The notes under the pieces were generated by a model. It saw nothing but the letters and a program-made list of their open reading frames with translations. It did not search any database and was not told the origin of the DNA. Of a DNA stretch of 64,000 nucleotides, positions 17,388 through 25,819 are shown in pieces. Source of the DNA: Bradyrhizobium quebecense (lineage in GTDB: Bacteria; Pseudomonadota; Alphaproteobacteria; Rhizobiales; Xanthobacteraceae); assembly GCF_013373795.3 (NCBI RefSeq), contig NZ_CP088022.1:496001-560000 (forward strand), in the 5' to 3' direction. Both the position numbers and the translations under genes were made by a program. How positions within the stretch are numbered: the stretch's first letter is position 1; the number at the start of each line of letters is the position of its first letter.

Positions 17388-17633
17388 CTAGCGGCCGTCC
17401 TCGACCTCGGTCTCCGGGCGGTCATTGCCGGAGGCGGTTTCGGTCAGCCATTTGCCGTCCGACGTCTCGTACTGGATCGCCTCGGTGCGCCCGGGAACAC
17501 GCTGCTCGTTGGCGGCGCGCCGGGCGGCCGCAAGCGCCGCGGCGTGGGTTGGAAACGGCTCCGAGAACACCCCGTCGACGGTATAGGCCCAGCCGCCGTC
17601 GTGCTGGACGACCTTGTAGATCACGTGGCTCAT
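17388..17633 (-). CDS. DUF2188-like small protein (81 aa)
   Basis: ATG 17633 begins an 81-residue protein. Its pattern, strand-strand-helix (VIYKVVQHDGGWAYTVDG, then PTHAAALAAARRAANEQ), resembles DUF2188-type proteins that occur with HTH or stress genes. It has no signal peptide or membrane segment, and the tail is acidic. It converges on the ArsR-type gene, with 17 bases between stops. Function unknown. Confidence 0.7.
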   Translation of the reverse strand: MSHVIYKVVQHDGGWAYTVDGVFSEPFPTHAAALAAARRAANEQRVPGRTEAIQYETSDGKWLTETASGNDRPETEVEDGR

Positions 17634-17752
17634 CCGGAACCTCGTTTCCATCGTGGACGATGAGGCTGCCAGAATAGACCACGATGTCGTATTTTGCAGC
17701 AGCCGATCGTCCTTGAGACACAAGCCCCGAGGTGCGGGCGAGGGAAACCGAC

Positions 17753-18019
17753 ATGTGCCGCAATATCAAGACGCTGTTCAACTTCGAGCCGCCCGCCACC
17801 GAGGACGAGATCCACGCCTCGGCGCTGCAATTCGTGCGCAAACTGTCCGGCTTCAACAAGCCGTCGCAGGCCAATGAGGTCGCCTTCAACCTTGCCGTGA
17901 CCGAGGTCTCGGACGCCGCGCGCAGGCTCCTGATCTCGTTGCAGACCACGTCGCCGGCGCGCGATCGCGAGGTGGAGGCTGAGAAGGCGAGGGAGCGTTC
18001 GCGGCTGCGGTTCGGCTGA
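17753..18019 (+). CDS. DUF2277 family protein
   Basis: An 88-residue protein from ATG 17753 beginning MCRNIKTLFNFEPPATEDEI, the hallmark of DUF2277. It continues with ALQFVRKLSGFNKPSQANEVAFN and a basic C-terminus. It is cytoplasmic and all-helical. Family members are widespread and uncharacterised. Divergent from the DUF2188-like gene with about 120 bases between starts. Confidence 0.88.
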   Translation: MCRNIKTLFNFEPPATEDEIHASALQFVRKLSGFNKPSQANEVAFNLAVTEVSDAARRLLISLQTTSPARDREVEAEKARERSRLRFG

Positions 18020-18117
18020 GGCCAGGCTGAGGCTCGCGCATTCCGTGATGCAGGTCACGGTATGGCGCCATGCCCCCAGGTATCATGGCCGTTCACCCCG
18101 GTCCCGGAGCAAACGCC

Positions 18118-18345
18118 ATGAAGCCTGCCGCCCTGCTCACATTCTGTTCGATTGCGTTCGCCGTGCTCTGGACCTGCGGCATGCTGTGGTCGAGCGGCAC
18201 GATCGACCTCGCCAACGTCATGATCCTGTCGGCCTGCGGGGCGTTCGCGGGTGTTGCCTGGTACTACGCGATGCGCTGGGTCTTTCAGCTCATGCAACTC
18301 GCCCGGCCGTCCGATCCTCCGGCCAATCCGGGCACCGAGCGATGA
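18118..18345 (+). CDS. Small membrane protein with two predicted helices (75 aa)
   Basis: From ATG 18118 the 75-residue protein has two hydrophobic helices (LLTFCSIAFAVLWTCGMLW and NVMILSACGAFAGVAWYYAM). These are joined by a short polar loop, and a polar C-terminal tail follows. No domain is recognised. The upstream extension to 18070 adds residues without a ribosome site. It converges on the collagen-like gene. Confidence 0.65.
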   Translation: MKPAALLTFCSIAFAVLWTCGMLWSSGTIDLANVMILSACGAFAGVAWYYAMRWVFQLMQLARPSDPPANPGTER

Positions 18346-18388
18346 GCATCGAGCGCGACACGGACACAGCTGGCCGAGTCGCGGCGTG

Positions 18389-18415
18389 AGGACAAGAAGG
18401 GTTACTTCTTGTCCT
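18389..18415. terminator. Hairpin with the collagen-like gene's stop codon in its loop
   Basis: Arms AGGACAAGAAG (18389-18399) and CTTCTTGTCCT (18405-18415) are perfectly complementary over 11 bases. The five-base loop contains the stop codon of the leftward collagen-like gene (18402-18404). No T-run follows, so it may protect the 3' end or act as a weak terminator. Confidence 0.6.
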
Positions 18416-18932
18416 TCTTGCGGTGCTTCTTCTTTTTCTTGTGATCGTCGTCCTCGTCGTCATCATCATCAGCGAAATCGACCGCGTCGACGTCAAGGGC
18501 GATCGCCTCCGCTGCCGCGCGCTCTGCGGCATCGCGCTCGGCAAGCTCGGCGGCTTCACGCTCCTTGGTGCGCTTGTAGTCCTCCCAGGCGTCGAAGATC
18601 ATGTGCAGCCACGGCATCACCTGCTCGATCGACGGCAATTGTCCGGGCGGGCCGGCTTCACCGCGTGGGCCGGCCGGACCCTGCGGCCCCTGTGGACCAG
18701 CTTCGCCGCGCGGCCCCTGCACGCCAGCCTTGCCCTGCGCTCCCGGCTTGCCCTGGGGACCTGCCTTTCCGACCGCGCCCGCCTTGCCCTGCGGACCCGG
18801 CTTGCCGCGCGCACCTTCCGGCCCGGGCCGTCCCGGATGTCCCTGCGGTCCGGGCTTTCCCGGCTCGCCCTGACGGCCCTGCGGCCCCTGTGGTCCCCGT
18901 TGCCCCTGGCGGGAAGTTGTCTCGTCAGCCAC
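18402..18932 (-). CDS. Collagen-like protein with 30 Gly-X-Y triplets
   Basis: A 176-residue protein from GTG 18932, preceded by GGAGC. Residues 10-99 are 30 uninterrupted Gly-X-Y triplets rich in Pro, Gln, Lys, Arg and Glu ([19 protein letters not shown]), able to form a triple helix. A non-collagenous C-terminal region follows: [29 protein letters not shown], an Ala/Glu helix suited to coiled-coil trimerisation, then an acidic run and a Lys-rich tail ending KHRKKDKK. There is no signal peptide or membrane segment, which is odd for a bacterial collagen. Function unknown. Confidence 0.85.
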   Translation of the reverse strand: MADETTSRQGQRGPQGPQGRQGEPGKPGPQGHPGRPGPEGARGKPGPQGKAGAVGKAGPQGKPGAQGKAGVQGPRGEAGPQGPQGPAGPRGEAGPPGQLPSIEQVMPWLHMIFDAWEDYKRTKEREAAELAERDAAERAAAEAIALDVDAVDFADDDDDEDDDHKKKKKHRKKDKK

Positions 18933-19043
18933 TGATATGCTCCGTCGCGATTTGAAGCCGCTTGTAACAGAGGTTGGAGCACGGCTTCAATTCTGCCTGC
19001 CGACGCCGATGCAACCGATCAACAGTCATAATTCCATGCGCAT

Positions 19044-20048
19044 ATGACAACGGAGGGCGTGTTGCGGGTTCTGGACGGCATGTACCGCGAAGGCGCGAGC
19101 GAACCGCAATCGCTCGACATCGTCGTGACGCGGCACGATGTGTTCGACGAAGCCGCCTTTCGCAGCACGGGTGTGCTCGAGCTCTATGAAGAGCTCTTTC
19201 CCGCGAGCGAGCGCGACAGCCCCGACGACATTGTGCGCTGGCTGTTGTCGGATGATGTCGGCGAGCGGCGACGCTTCAGCGTCGGCGGCCACGAGATGTC
19301 CTATCGTCTCGACTCGCGCTGCTTCATCCTGCGCGCCGGCGCCGGGCGCGCGGTCGGGCTCGGCTTCTTCACCTACGATCACGCAAGCGACCTGATCTTT
19401 TGCAACCATGTCGGCATCGCGAAGGCGTGGCGCGGCGGCGGCCTGGCGCGCGCGTTCTATCGCGAGATGGTCGCCATGCTCGATGCGCTGTTTCCGAACA
19501 ATATCGGCGTGGTGCTGGAGGTCGAGCCATTCGATCGCGATCGCGTGGCCGCGATCATCGCCGATCTCGAGCGGACCGGCAGGCGGCAGCTCGCGACGGA
19601 TGAGCGGGACGAGATCCGCCGATTGCTGCGCGCAAGCTGGTACCACAAGCTCGAATATTCCGTGTTCTGCGACGCGCGCACGATGCGGCCGCTTGCGTGC
19701 AGCTCGCCATGTCTTGATCCGACTCCGCCGTCATCGGGTTGGGCAAATGGAGAGGAAAACTACTGGCTGATGTGGCGGGCGCGGGCCAGCGCGCCCGCAG
19801 CGGAGCTGCGCGCAGGTCAGCTCTGGCACAAGGCTGCCACCGCAATCTATGTCGAGATCCTCGCAAAATCCCTGGTTGCGGCGGATCCGAACGGCCGGCG
19901 CGACTATTGGGACTATGCGACCGCACTGGTGGCCGGGACGCTGCAACGGACTGCGACGACCGACGTGCGTCTCGCACGCTGCCTCGATGACGATGCCAGC
20001 GCGTTGCTGTCGCGCTGGCGGCGTCTTGCGATCGATCTGCCGATCTGA
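19044..20048 (+). CDS. GNAT-fold acetyltransferase-like protein
   Basis: A 334-residue protein from ATG 19044. The central part (about 95-150) has a GNAT motif A-like pattern, CNHVGIAKAWRGGGLARAFYREMV, where the R-G-G-G-L/A loop would bind the acetyl-CoA pyrophosphate. This is followed by GVVLEVEPFDRDRVAAIIADLE, typical of motif B. The C-terminal third (about 225-334) has no recognisable domain. The substrate is unknown and the call rests mainly on motif A. It converges on the Fis gene with a 3-base gap. Confidence 0.55.
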   Translation: MTTEGVLRVLDGMYREGASEPQSLDIVVTRHDVFDEAAFRSTGVLELYEELFPASERDSPDDIVRWLLSDDVGERRRFSVGGHEMSYRLDSRCFILRAGAGRAVGLGFFTYDHASDLIFCNHVGIAKAWRGGGLARAFYREMVAMLDALFPNNIGVVLEVEPFDRDRVAAIIADLERTGRRQLATDERDEIRRLLRASWYHKLEYSVFCDARTMRPLACSSPCLDPTPPSSGWANGEENYWLMWRARASAPAAELRAGQLWHKAATAIYVEILAKSLVAADPNGRRDYWDYATALVAGTLQRTATTDVRLARCLDDDASALLSRWRRLAIDLPI

Positions 20049-20051
20049 CCC

Positions 20052-20312
20052 CTACGCCGCGGCGTGCTCGCTGTGCGGCACGTCGATGCCGTCGGCCGAA
20101 TATTCGCGGATCTTGTTCCGCAACGTCCGCACCGACAGTCCGAGTACGCGCGCGGCACGGGTGCGGTTGCCGTCGCAGCGCGCGAGCGTTTGCAGCACCA
20201 GTTCCCGCTCGACTTCATCGACGGTCGCGCCGATCAGCAGCGGAACGATTTCATTTGGAGCCAGCGACGGCAGCAGTGCTTCCGGCGACGGTACGGTGGA
20301 TGCGTAAGACAT
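20052..20312 (-). CDS. Stand-alone Fis-type HTH protein, FlbD C-terminus-like
   Basis: ATG 20312 follows a strong GGGAGGAG ribosome site and gives an 86-residue protein. The C-terminal half is a Fis-type helix-turn-helix: VERELVLQTLARCDGNRTRAARVLGLSVRTLRNKIREYS. The ARCDGNRTRAARVLG...RTLRNKI wording is close to the DNA-binding domain of the alphaproteobacterial flagellar regulator FlbD, but receiver and AAA domains are absent. It may be a small nucleoid or regulatory protein. No flagellar genes are in the window. Confidence 0.8.
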   Translation of the reverse strand: MSYASTVPSPEALLPSLAPNEIVPLLIGATVDEVERELVLQTLARCDGNRTRAARVLGLSVRTLRNKIREYSADGIDVPHSEHAAA

Positions 20313-20481
20313 GAACTCCTCCCGATCAACGCCCGCCTCGTCGATGAGGCGCAGACATCGAGAACCAACTACCCCGTAAATCAACGGTGTGCCGGTTTGG
20401 TTAACAATTCCTTAACGCGCCCCTAACTCCCTGCTTTGTAAGCAAAATACCCAGAAATCGCCACGATTGCGGTTCCATCCG

Positions 20482-21249
20482 TCACAGTGTCCGGTAGCCG
20501 CCGTCGACCATCACGATCGATCCCGAGACATAGGCCGAGAGGTCCGAGGCGAGGAAGATCGCGGGGCCGACGATGTCCTCGGGCTTGCCGGCGCGGCCGA
20601 GCGGGGTGTGGTCCATGAAGACTTTCACGAGGTCGGGATTGGAGGCGCGCACCTTCTCGTTCAGCGGCGTCTCGATGAAGCCGGGGCCGATCGCGTTGAC
20701 GCGCACGCCGTCCTTGCCGAGCTCGGCGGCCAATGCCTTGGTGAAGCCGAGCACGCCGTGCTTGGAGGCGGTGTAGGCCGGTGAGCTCGGGGTGCGCAGA
20801 TGCACGAAGGACTGGATCGAACCGATATTGACGATGCGGCCCTTGTTCTTGCGCAGCGGTGCGAGGAAGGAATGCGTCACGTTGAAGACGCCGGTGAGAT
20901 TGATCGAGATGATGTCTTCCCAATCCTTGATCACGGCCTCGTCGGCGCCGAGCATGCCGTTGCGGCGAGCGATGCCGGCATTGTTGACCAGGATCGAGAC
21001 AGGTCCGACCTTGTCGGCGATTTGCTTCGCCATCGCGATGCAGGCGTCGAGATTGGTCACGTCGAGCGCAAAGCTCTCCGCCTTGCCGTCGGCGTCTCGG
21101 ATCTCCTTGGCCGCTTCCGCCGCCGCATCGCCGTTCATGTCGAGCAGCACCACGCGCGCACCCTCGCGGCCGTAGCCCGCGGCGATGGCACGGCCGATGC
21201 CCGAGCCTGCACCCGTGATGACGGCGATGTGATTGTCGAGAAGGGCCAT
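20482..21249 (-). CDS. SDR-family oxidoreductase
   Basis: A 255-residue classical short-chain dehydrogenase from ATG 21249 (MALLDNHIAVITGAGSGIGRA). It has the TGxxxGxG cofactor motif (GAGSGIG), the DMNG acidic residue favouring NAD(H), LVNNAGIA, the Ser of IGSIQS and the YTASK catalytic Tyr-Lys pair. The C-terminal SGSIVMVDGGYRTL is typical of the FabG/2-deoxy-D-gluconate 3-dehydrogenase class. Substrate not assignable. The J-domain gene is divergent. Confidence 0.88.
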   Translation of the reverse strand: MALLDNHIAVITGAGSGIGRAIAAGYGREGARVVLLDMNGDAAAEAAKEIRDADGKAESFALDVTNLDACIAMAKQIADKVGPVSILVNNAGIARRNGMLGADEAVIKDWEDIISINLTGVFNVTHSFLAPLRKNKGRIVNIGSIQSFVHLRTPSSPAYTASKHGVLGFTKALAAELGKDGVRVNAIGPGFIETPLNEKVRASNPDLVKVFMDHTPLGRAGKPEDIVGPAIFLASDLSAYVSGSIVMVDGGYRTL

Positions 21250-21373
21250 GGTGTTTCCTCGTTCTGATTTATGAGCGTTGTCGACAACACTATTCAAAAC
21301 TGCGCCAACAGAAACGCCAAGCCGCGTTTGCGCGTTGCTGTTATCCGGATTCGGATGACAGTACGGACCGATC

Positions 21374-21847
21374 ATGGACCCGCATATCGGACATTGGAAA
21401 GGTGCAATCGCTCGCTTCTGCGCGGCGCCTGATCCCGACTATAGCGAAATGGCCAGAATGATCGCCGAGATCGCCACGACCGACATCGACGAAACGCTGC
21501 GGCATGCGGCCGCGCAGGTGCTGCCGATCCTGCGCCAGGCGGCGCTGAAATCGGCCGACCGCCGGACCAGATCGATGGCGCTGCGCCGTCTCGGCATCGT
21601 CAGCGATGCGCTGCACATGCTGTCCGCGCCGCAGTTCGGCCGGCGTGGCTTGACGCCGAAGGCGTTGACGCAGGAAGAGCGCTACCGGCAGTTGCTTGGC
21701 CTGCCGTTCGGCCGCCGCCTCGCGGCGAACGAGGTCCACCAGGCGTTCAAGCGCGCCGCCAAGACGGTGCATCCCGACGGCGGCGGCAACGGCCCGGCAT
21801 TCCTCGAACTCGCCGCTGCGCGTGACGCGCTGATCAAGCATCACTGA
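21374..21847 (+). CDS. J-domain protein
   Basis: A 157-residue cytoplasmic protein. The N-terminal 85 residues are helical and unrecognised. The C-terminal half (about 100-157) is a DnaJ-like J domain: ERYRQLLGLPFGRRLAANEVHQAFKRAAKTVHPDGGGNGPAFLELAAARDALI, with the diagnostic HPD between helices II and III. It lacks Gly/Phe and zinc-finger regions, so it is a type III J protein that would stimulate DnaK for a specific client. Client unknown. Confidence 0.82.
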   Translation: MDPHIGHWKGAIARFCAAPDPDYSEMARMIAEIATTDIDETLRHAAAQVLPILRQAALKSADRRTRSMALRRLGIVSDALHMLSAPQFGRRGLTPKALTQEERYRQLLGLPFGRRLAANEVHQAFKRAAKTVHPDGGGNGPAFLELAAARDALIKHH

Positions 21848-21934
21848 CGCGCGATGGCGCTACGGCCTGACAGCACAAGGGCGGACGCCGCGTTGTTGCC
21901 GCGTGTCTGCCCTGTGCGTGATCGGGGGCGGCGC

Positions 21935-22189
21935 TCAGAACGAGCAGGTGCCGTTGTTGAGGAGGCCGGTCTTGTAGCTGAACGCGGCGTCGAAGCTCGG
22001 CAGCTCCTCGCTGACGACGGCGAAGTTCGCCGGCCAAGGCGTGGTCGGAATGCTCTGGTCCCAGATCTGGCAGAAGCCGGTGTCTTGCCAACGGATCAGA
22101 TGGTAGGGCGTGGCGCTGGCTGGGCTTGCCGCGGCAAGCATGGACACAGCGGCGGCCATGGCGGCACAGGCAATCGCAAGACGACGCAT
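21935..22189 (-). CDS. Small secreted protein of unknown function (84 aa)
   Basis: An 84-residue protein with a signal peptide (MRRLAIACAAMAAAVSMLAAASPASA). The short mature part is rich in aromatic residues (YHLIRWQDTGFCQIWDQSIPTTPWPANF) and ends in NNGTCSF. Its two Cys may form one disulfide. A GC-rich hairpin lies past its stop (about 21880-21913). Function unknown. Confidence 0.7.
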   Translation of the reverse strand: MRRLAIACAAMAAAVSMLAAASPASATPYHLIRWQDTGFCQIWDQSIPTTPWPANFAVVSEELPSFDAAFSYKTGLLNNGTCSF

Positions 22190-22448
22190 GGAAAATCTCC
22201 GGTTTGAAAAAGTGAACGCTCCGCGGGGAAATCCTGGAGCTCAGGGGCCGATCGCCCCGGACATGCAGTGAGTGTTGCAACCCCGGGAACAGGTTCAACG
22301 CCGCTTGCGCGGACATTCCCGTCACCAATGGACGCCTGCTGTGCCAAAATGCGCCTGACGACGCGCTTGCTACAGTCGGCGCATTGCGATTCGTGCCCGC
22401 GTCGCGACGCGAGCAAATCGACGTGAGCCAATCCCGGGGAGACCGCAC

Positions 22449-22889
22449 ATGAAACTTTCATCCACCCTTCGCGCGGCGCTGGTTGCACTGATGGCCTTCA
22501 CCGGCCTCGCTGTCTCCACCGCCGCGCGCGCCGACAGCGGCTTCGTGACGCTCACGATCTACAAGGCCGGATGGTTCATCGGCGGCTCCGGCGGCAGTGG
22601 CGTTCTGACGTTCCGCGGCCGCTCCTATCGGCTGTCCACCGGCGGTCTCGACTACGGCCTGGTGTTCGGCGGCTCTAAGACCGTGCTGCGCGGCCGCGTC
22701 AGCAACATCAACCGCCCGTCCGACGTTGCCGGCGTCTATGGCGCGGCGGGCGCCGGGCTTGCCCTCGGCCGCGGCGCGCGCGCGATCGTGCTGACCAATC
22801 AGAAGGGCGCGGTGCTCGAATTGACCGGCCACCAGGTCGGCCTGATGGCCAACGCCGATCTGAGCGGACTTGCGATCACGATGCAGTAG
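22449..22889 (+). CDS. Secreted Gly-rich beta protein of unknown function (146 aa)
   Basis: The protein has a signal peptide (MKLSSTLRAALVALMAFTGLAVSTAARA-DS). The mature domain of about 118 residues is rich in Gly and beta-forming residues (YKAGWFIGGSGGSGVLTFRGRSYRLS, GLVFGGSKTVLRG, GVYGAAGAGLALGRGARAIVLTNQKGAVLEL). It has no Cys and is probably periplasmic. I considered but could not support a DUF1134/EipA assignment. It is followed by two dispersed repeat elements rather than a gene. Confidence 0.72.
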   Translation: MKLSSTLRAALVALMAFTGLAVSTAARADSGFVTLTIYKAGWFIGGSGGSGVLTFRGRSYRLSTGGLDYGLVFGGSKTVLRGRVSNINRPSDVAGVYGAAGAGLALGRGARAIVLTNQKGAVLELTGHQVGLMANADLSGLAITMQ

Positions 22890-22913
22890 CGCGTTTTGTC
22901 CAATCTATCCCCG

Positions 22914-23016
22914 TCATCCTGAGGTGCGAGCACTTGCGAGCCTCGAAGGATGCACGGCCCGGCTGGTGGCCGATTCATCCTTCGAGGCTCGCCGACGAGG
23001 CTCGCACCTCAGGATG
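22914..23016. repeat. Nested palindromic repeat element (103 bp)
   Basis: Outer arms CATCCTGAGGTGCGAGC (22914-22930) and GCTCGCACCTCAGGATG (23000-23016) are perfect complements. Inner arms GCGAGCCTCGAAGGATG and CATCCTTCGAGGCTCGC (about 22936-22952 and 22976-22992) form a second hairpin. This double-hairpin form is a familiar dispersed element of Bradyrhizobium-like genomes. Confidence 0.85.
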
Positions 23017-23022
23017 GCGCGG

Positions 23023-23127
23023 CTAGAGCATTATCGAGCGAAGTGGCTACCGGCTTCGCGTGAAATAAAGCGTCAAAAGAGGAATCGAGAGCCGCGTTGC
23101 GATCCCGTCGGAACGAAACGGCTCTAG
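23023..23127. repeat. CTAGAGC-type dispersed repeat, copy 1 (105 bp)
   Basis: It starts CTAGAGCATTATCGAGCG, contains GCGTCAAA and GAATCGAG in the middle, and ends GGCTCTAG, so it is bounded by inverted CTAGAGC ends. The copy at 37752-37854 shares the same order of blocks. Together with the nested palindrome it fills the 407-bp gap between genes at 22889 and 23297, with no coding content seen. Confidence 0.8.
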
Positions 23128-23296
23128 CGGGCAGTGTGCGCGCCTGCGTGATTTCGGAATATTAGAATCGTAGCCGTGAGTTGCCCGACGTGTCAAGTGG
23201 CCTGGTCGAACGCCGGCCGCCGCTGCTGGCTCCTTTGCATGGGGTTGTTTTCGACAATTTGGCAACGCACCTCCCTGCGCGTGACCGCGGCGGTGC

Positions 23297-23878
23297 TTAC
23301 CTGAACAGATGCAGCGCTGCGTACTGCAGCAGCATGATGGTCTTGCCGTCGACGATACGGCCGTCGCTGATCATGGCGAGCGCGTCGTCGATCGCAAGCT
23401 CCAGCACCTCGATGTCCTCGCCCTCGTCCGCGAGCCCGCCGCCATCGCTGACGCGCATCGCGGCGTCGTATTCGGCGACGAAGAAATGCAGCTTCTCGGT
23501 TACCGCGCCCGGCGTCATGAAGGCTTCGAACACCTTGCGCACATGCGAGAGCCGGTAGCCGATCTCTTCCTCCGCCTCGGCGCGGATGCGTGCTTCCGGC
23601 GCGGCATCGTCGAGCATGCCGGCGGCGGCCTCGATCAGGAGATCGTCATAGCCGCTGGCGAACGCTGGGTAGCGGAACTGGCGCACCAGCACCACGGTCC
23701 GGGTCTTGAGATTATAGGGCAATAGCGTGGCGCCGTTGCCGCGGTCGTAGACCTCGCGCACCTGGGTCTGCCATTCGCCATTGCTGCGGCGGTAGTCGAA
23801 GGTCGCGCTCTTCAGCTCGTAGCGGCGCTTCGACAGCAGCTGGACGTCCTTGACGCGGACGCGGTCGGCGATGCTCAT
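23297..23878 (-). CDS. nudK: Nudix hydrolase, GDP-mannose pyrophosphatase type
   Basis: A 193-residue Nudix enzyme resembling E. coli NudK, beginning with MSIADRVRVKDVQLLS and the strand TVVLVRQFRYPAF. The Nudix box reads GMLDDAAPEARIRAEAEEEIGY. It has an Ala at the usual Arg position of RExxEExG, but E. coli NudK also deviates there. MTPGAVTEKLHFFVAEYD after the box is typical of the NDP-sugar group. It would split GDP-mannose or a related nucleotide sugar. The symbol is by similarity of pattern, with no alignment run. Confidence 0.72.
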   Translation of the reverse strand: MSIADRVRVKDVQLLSKRRYELKSATFDYRRSNGEWQTQVREVYDRGNGATLLPYNLKTRTVVLVRQFRYPAFASGYDDLLIEAAAGMLDDAAPEARIRAEAEEEIGYRLSHVRKVFEAFMTPGAVTEKLHFFVAEYDAAMRVSDGGGLADEGEDIEVLELAIDDALAMISDGRIVDGKTIMLLQYAALHLFR

Positions 23879-23897
23879 GCGTCGATCCTCAACTCTG

Positions 23898-24338
23898 TCA
23901 CGGCGTGGCTTCGCGGCCGTCGAGCCATTTGGCCAGCATCACGGAGGTCGACTCCTCATAGCCGAGCGATTGGTAGAATGCGCCGGCCTTGGCGTTCTCC
24001 CGGCGCACCAGCAATTGCAGCTTCGGCACTCCGGCGTTGCGCAGCCAATCCTCGGCCGCCGCCATGATGGTGCGGCCAAGGCCCTTGCCCTGGAGGTTGG
24101 GGTCGACCGCGACGTAATAGACCCAGCCGCGATGGCCGTCATGACCGACCATTGCGGTTGCGACGATCGCGTCCGAGTTGCGGCCGACCAGTACGGCCGA
24201 GCTCGGTCCGCGTCGTGCCAATGCGATGTCGGCAGCCGGATCGTTCCACGGCCGCGTCAGGCCGCACACCCGCCACAGCGCGACGACAGCGGCGACGTCG
24301 GCGTCGGTGATCTCTGCAATGGCGAGAGAGGAGGGCAT
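23898..24338 (-). CDS. GNAT acetyltransferase, YpeA-like
   Basis: From ATG 24338 a 146-residue GNAT protein. The N-terminal pattern AAVVALWRVCGLTRPWNDPAADI closely follows YpeA. Motif A is VDPNLQGKGLGRTIM (acetyl-CoA loop Q-G-K-G-L-G), and AFYQSLGYEE is motif B. GTG 24356 would also work and overlaps the upstream gene's stop by four bases. The acceptor is unknown. It probably forms an operon with the FAD dehydrogenase upstream and nudK downstream. Confidence 0.85.
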   Translation of the reverse strand: MPSSLAIAEITDADVAAVVALWRVCGLTRPWNDPAADIALARRGPSSAVLVGRNSDAIVATAMVGHDGHRGWVYYVAVDPNLQGKGLGRTIMAAAEDWLRNAGVPKLQLLVRRENAKAGAFYQSLGYEESTSVMLAKWLDGREATP

Positions 24339-24352
24339 TGTCGCCTGCACGA

Positions 24353-25780
24353 TCACAACACCTTGCCCGGGTTCATGATGCCGAGCGGATCGAGCATCGC
24401 CTTGACCTGCCGCATCAGCTCGATCGCGACCTTGTCCTTGACGTCAGGCAGCTCGTCGCGCTTGAGCACGCCGATACCATGCTCCGCCGAGATCGAGCCG
24501 CCCATCCGCAGCACGATCTCGAACACCACGGCATTGACGTCGTGCCAGCGCGCCAGGAAGTCGGCGGCATTGGCGCCGACCGGCTGGCTGACATTGTAGT
24601 GGATGTTGCCGTCGCCGAGATGGCCGAACGGCACCGGCCGCGCGCCCGGGATCAGCTTCACGACCGCCGCATTGGCCTCCGCGATGAAGGCGGGAACGGC
24701 TGCGACCGGCACCGAGATGTCATGCTTGATCGAACCGCCCTCCGGCTTCTGCGCCGCCGACATCTCGTCGCGCAGCTTCCAGAACGCCTGGCGCTGGCTC
24801 AGATTGGCGGCGATCACCGCGTCATCGACGATGCCGTCTTCCATGCCCTGGGCGAGGATCGCCTCCAGCGCGTCGCGCGCATCGTCGCGCGACGACGACA
24901 ATTCCATCAGCACGTACCAGGGGTGCTTGCCCTCCAGCGGATCGCGGATATCGATGCCGTGGCGGATCGAGAAATCGACCGCGATGTCGGCGAGCAATTC
25001 GAAGCTCGTCAGGCTGCCTGCCGCCTCGTTGCGCGAGATCGACAGCAGCTTCAATGCCGCCGCCGGCGACTTCAGGCCGACATAGGCGGTCTCGACCGCA
25101 CGCGGCTTCGGAAACAGCCTCAAGGTTGCCGCGGTGATGATGCCGAGCGTGCCTTCGGCACCGATGAAGAGGTTGCGCAGGTCGTAGCCGGTGTTGTCCT
25201 TCTTTAGCTTGGACAAGGCATTGAGCACGCGGCCATCCGCGAGCACGACCTCGACGCCGAGGGCCATCTCGCGTGCCACGCCATAGGCGAGCGCTCCGGT
25301 GCCGCCGGCATTGGTCGAAAGGTTGCCGCCGATGGTGCAGCTGCCTTCGGCGCCGAGCGACAGCGGGAACAGCCGGTCGACGTCGCTCGCCTTCTGCTGC
25401 GCGATTTGCAGCACCACGCCGGCCTCGCAGGTCATGGCGTTGGATTCGACGTCGATGTCGCGGATCTTGTCGAGGCGCCGCAGCGACACCACGACCTCGC
25501 CATGATGCGGCGTCTGGCCGCCGACCAGGCCGGTGTTGCCGCCCTGCGGCACCAGCGCGATCCTGTGCTCGCTCGCAAGCTTGCAGATCGCGGCGACTTC
25601 GGCGGTCGAGCCCGGGCGCAGCACCAGCGGCGAGCGGCCGTGAAACAGGTCGCGCTCCTCGGTGACGTAAGGCTCGATGTCGGCGGCATCGGTCACGGCA
25701 TATTTGTCGCCGACGATGGCGCGGAATCTTGCAAGCAATTCGGGCGGAAGCGGCGGCACCGCTGATTGGACGATGTTCAT
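24353..25780 (-). CDS. FAD-linked oxidoreductase, GlcD / D-2-hydroxyacid dehydrogenase type
   Basis: A 475-residue VAO-family flavoprotein from ATG 25780 (GTG 25798 is possible). The FAD-binding PCMH domain (about 35-220) has LVLRPGSTAEVAAICKLA, VPQGGNTGLVGGQ and SLGAEGSCTIGGNLSTNAGGTGALAYG. The C-terminal domain (about 225-470) has PVPFGHLGDGNIHYNV and SISAEHGIGVLK, the metal and substrate-binding His residues of D-lactate and D-2-hydroxyglutarate dehydrogenases. It passes electrons to quinone or cytochrome c. The exact 2-hydroxyacid is not fixed. Confidence 0.88.
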   Translation of the reverse strand: MNIVQSAVPPLPPELLARFRAIVGDKYAVTDAADIEPYVTEERDLFHGRSPLVLRPGSTAEVAAICKLASEHRIALVPQGGNTGLVGGQTPHHGEVVVSLRRLDKIRDIDVESNAMTCEAGVVLQIAQQKASDVDRLFPLSLGAEGSCTIGGNLSTNAGGTGALAYGVAREMALGVEVVLADGRVLNALSKLKKDNTGYDLRNLFIGAEGTLGIITAATLRLFPKPRAVETAYVGLKSPAAALKLLSISRNEAAGSLTSFELLADIAVDFSIRHGIDIRDPLEGKHPWYVLMELSSSRDDARDALEAILAQGMEDGIVDDAVIAANLSQRQAFWKLRDEMSAAQKPEGGSIKHDISVPVAAVPAFIAEANAAVVKLIPGARPVPFGHLGDGNIHYNVSQPVGANAADFLARWHDVNAVVFEIVLRMGGSISAEHGIGVLKRDELPDVKDKVAIELMRQVKAMLDPLGIMNPGKVL

Positions 25781-25819
25781 TTTTTCTTGGTCTTTCACTC
25801 AGTCGGGATCTTTATCGAG

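Noticed and set aside
22449..22889. EipA/DUF1134 assignment for the secreted Gly-rich protein
   Set aside because: The resemblance is limited to Gly-rich beta pattern; I could not match diagnostic residues.
22906..23127. CRISPR-like repeat region
   Set aside because: The repeats are inverted, not regularly spaced direct repeats, and there are no spacers or cas genes.
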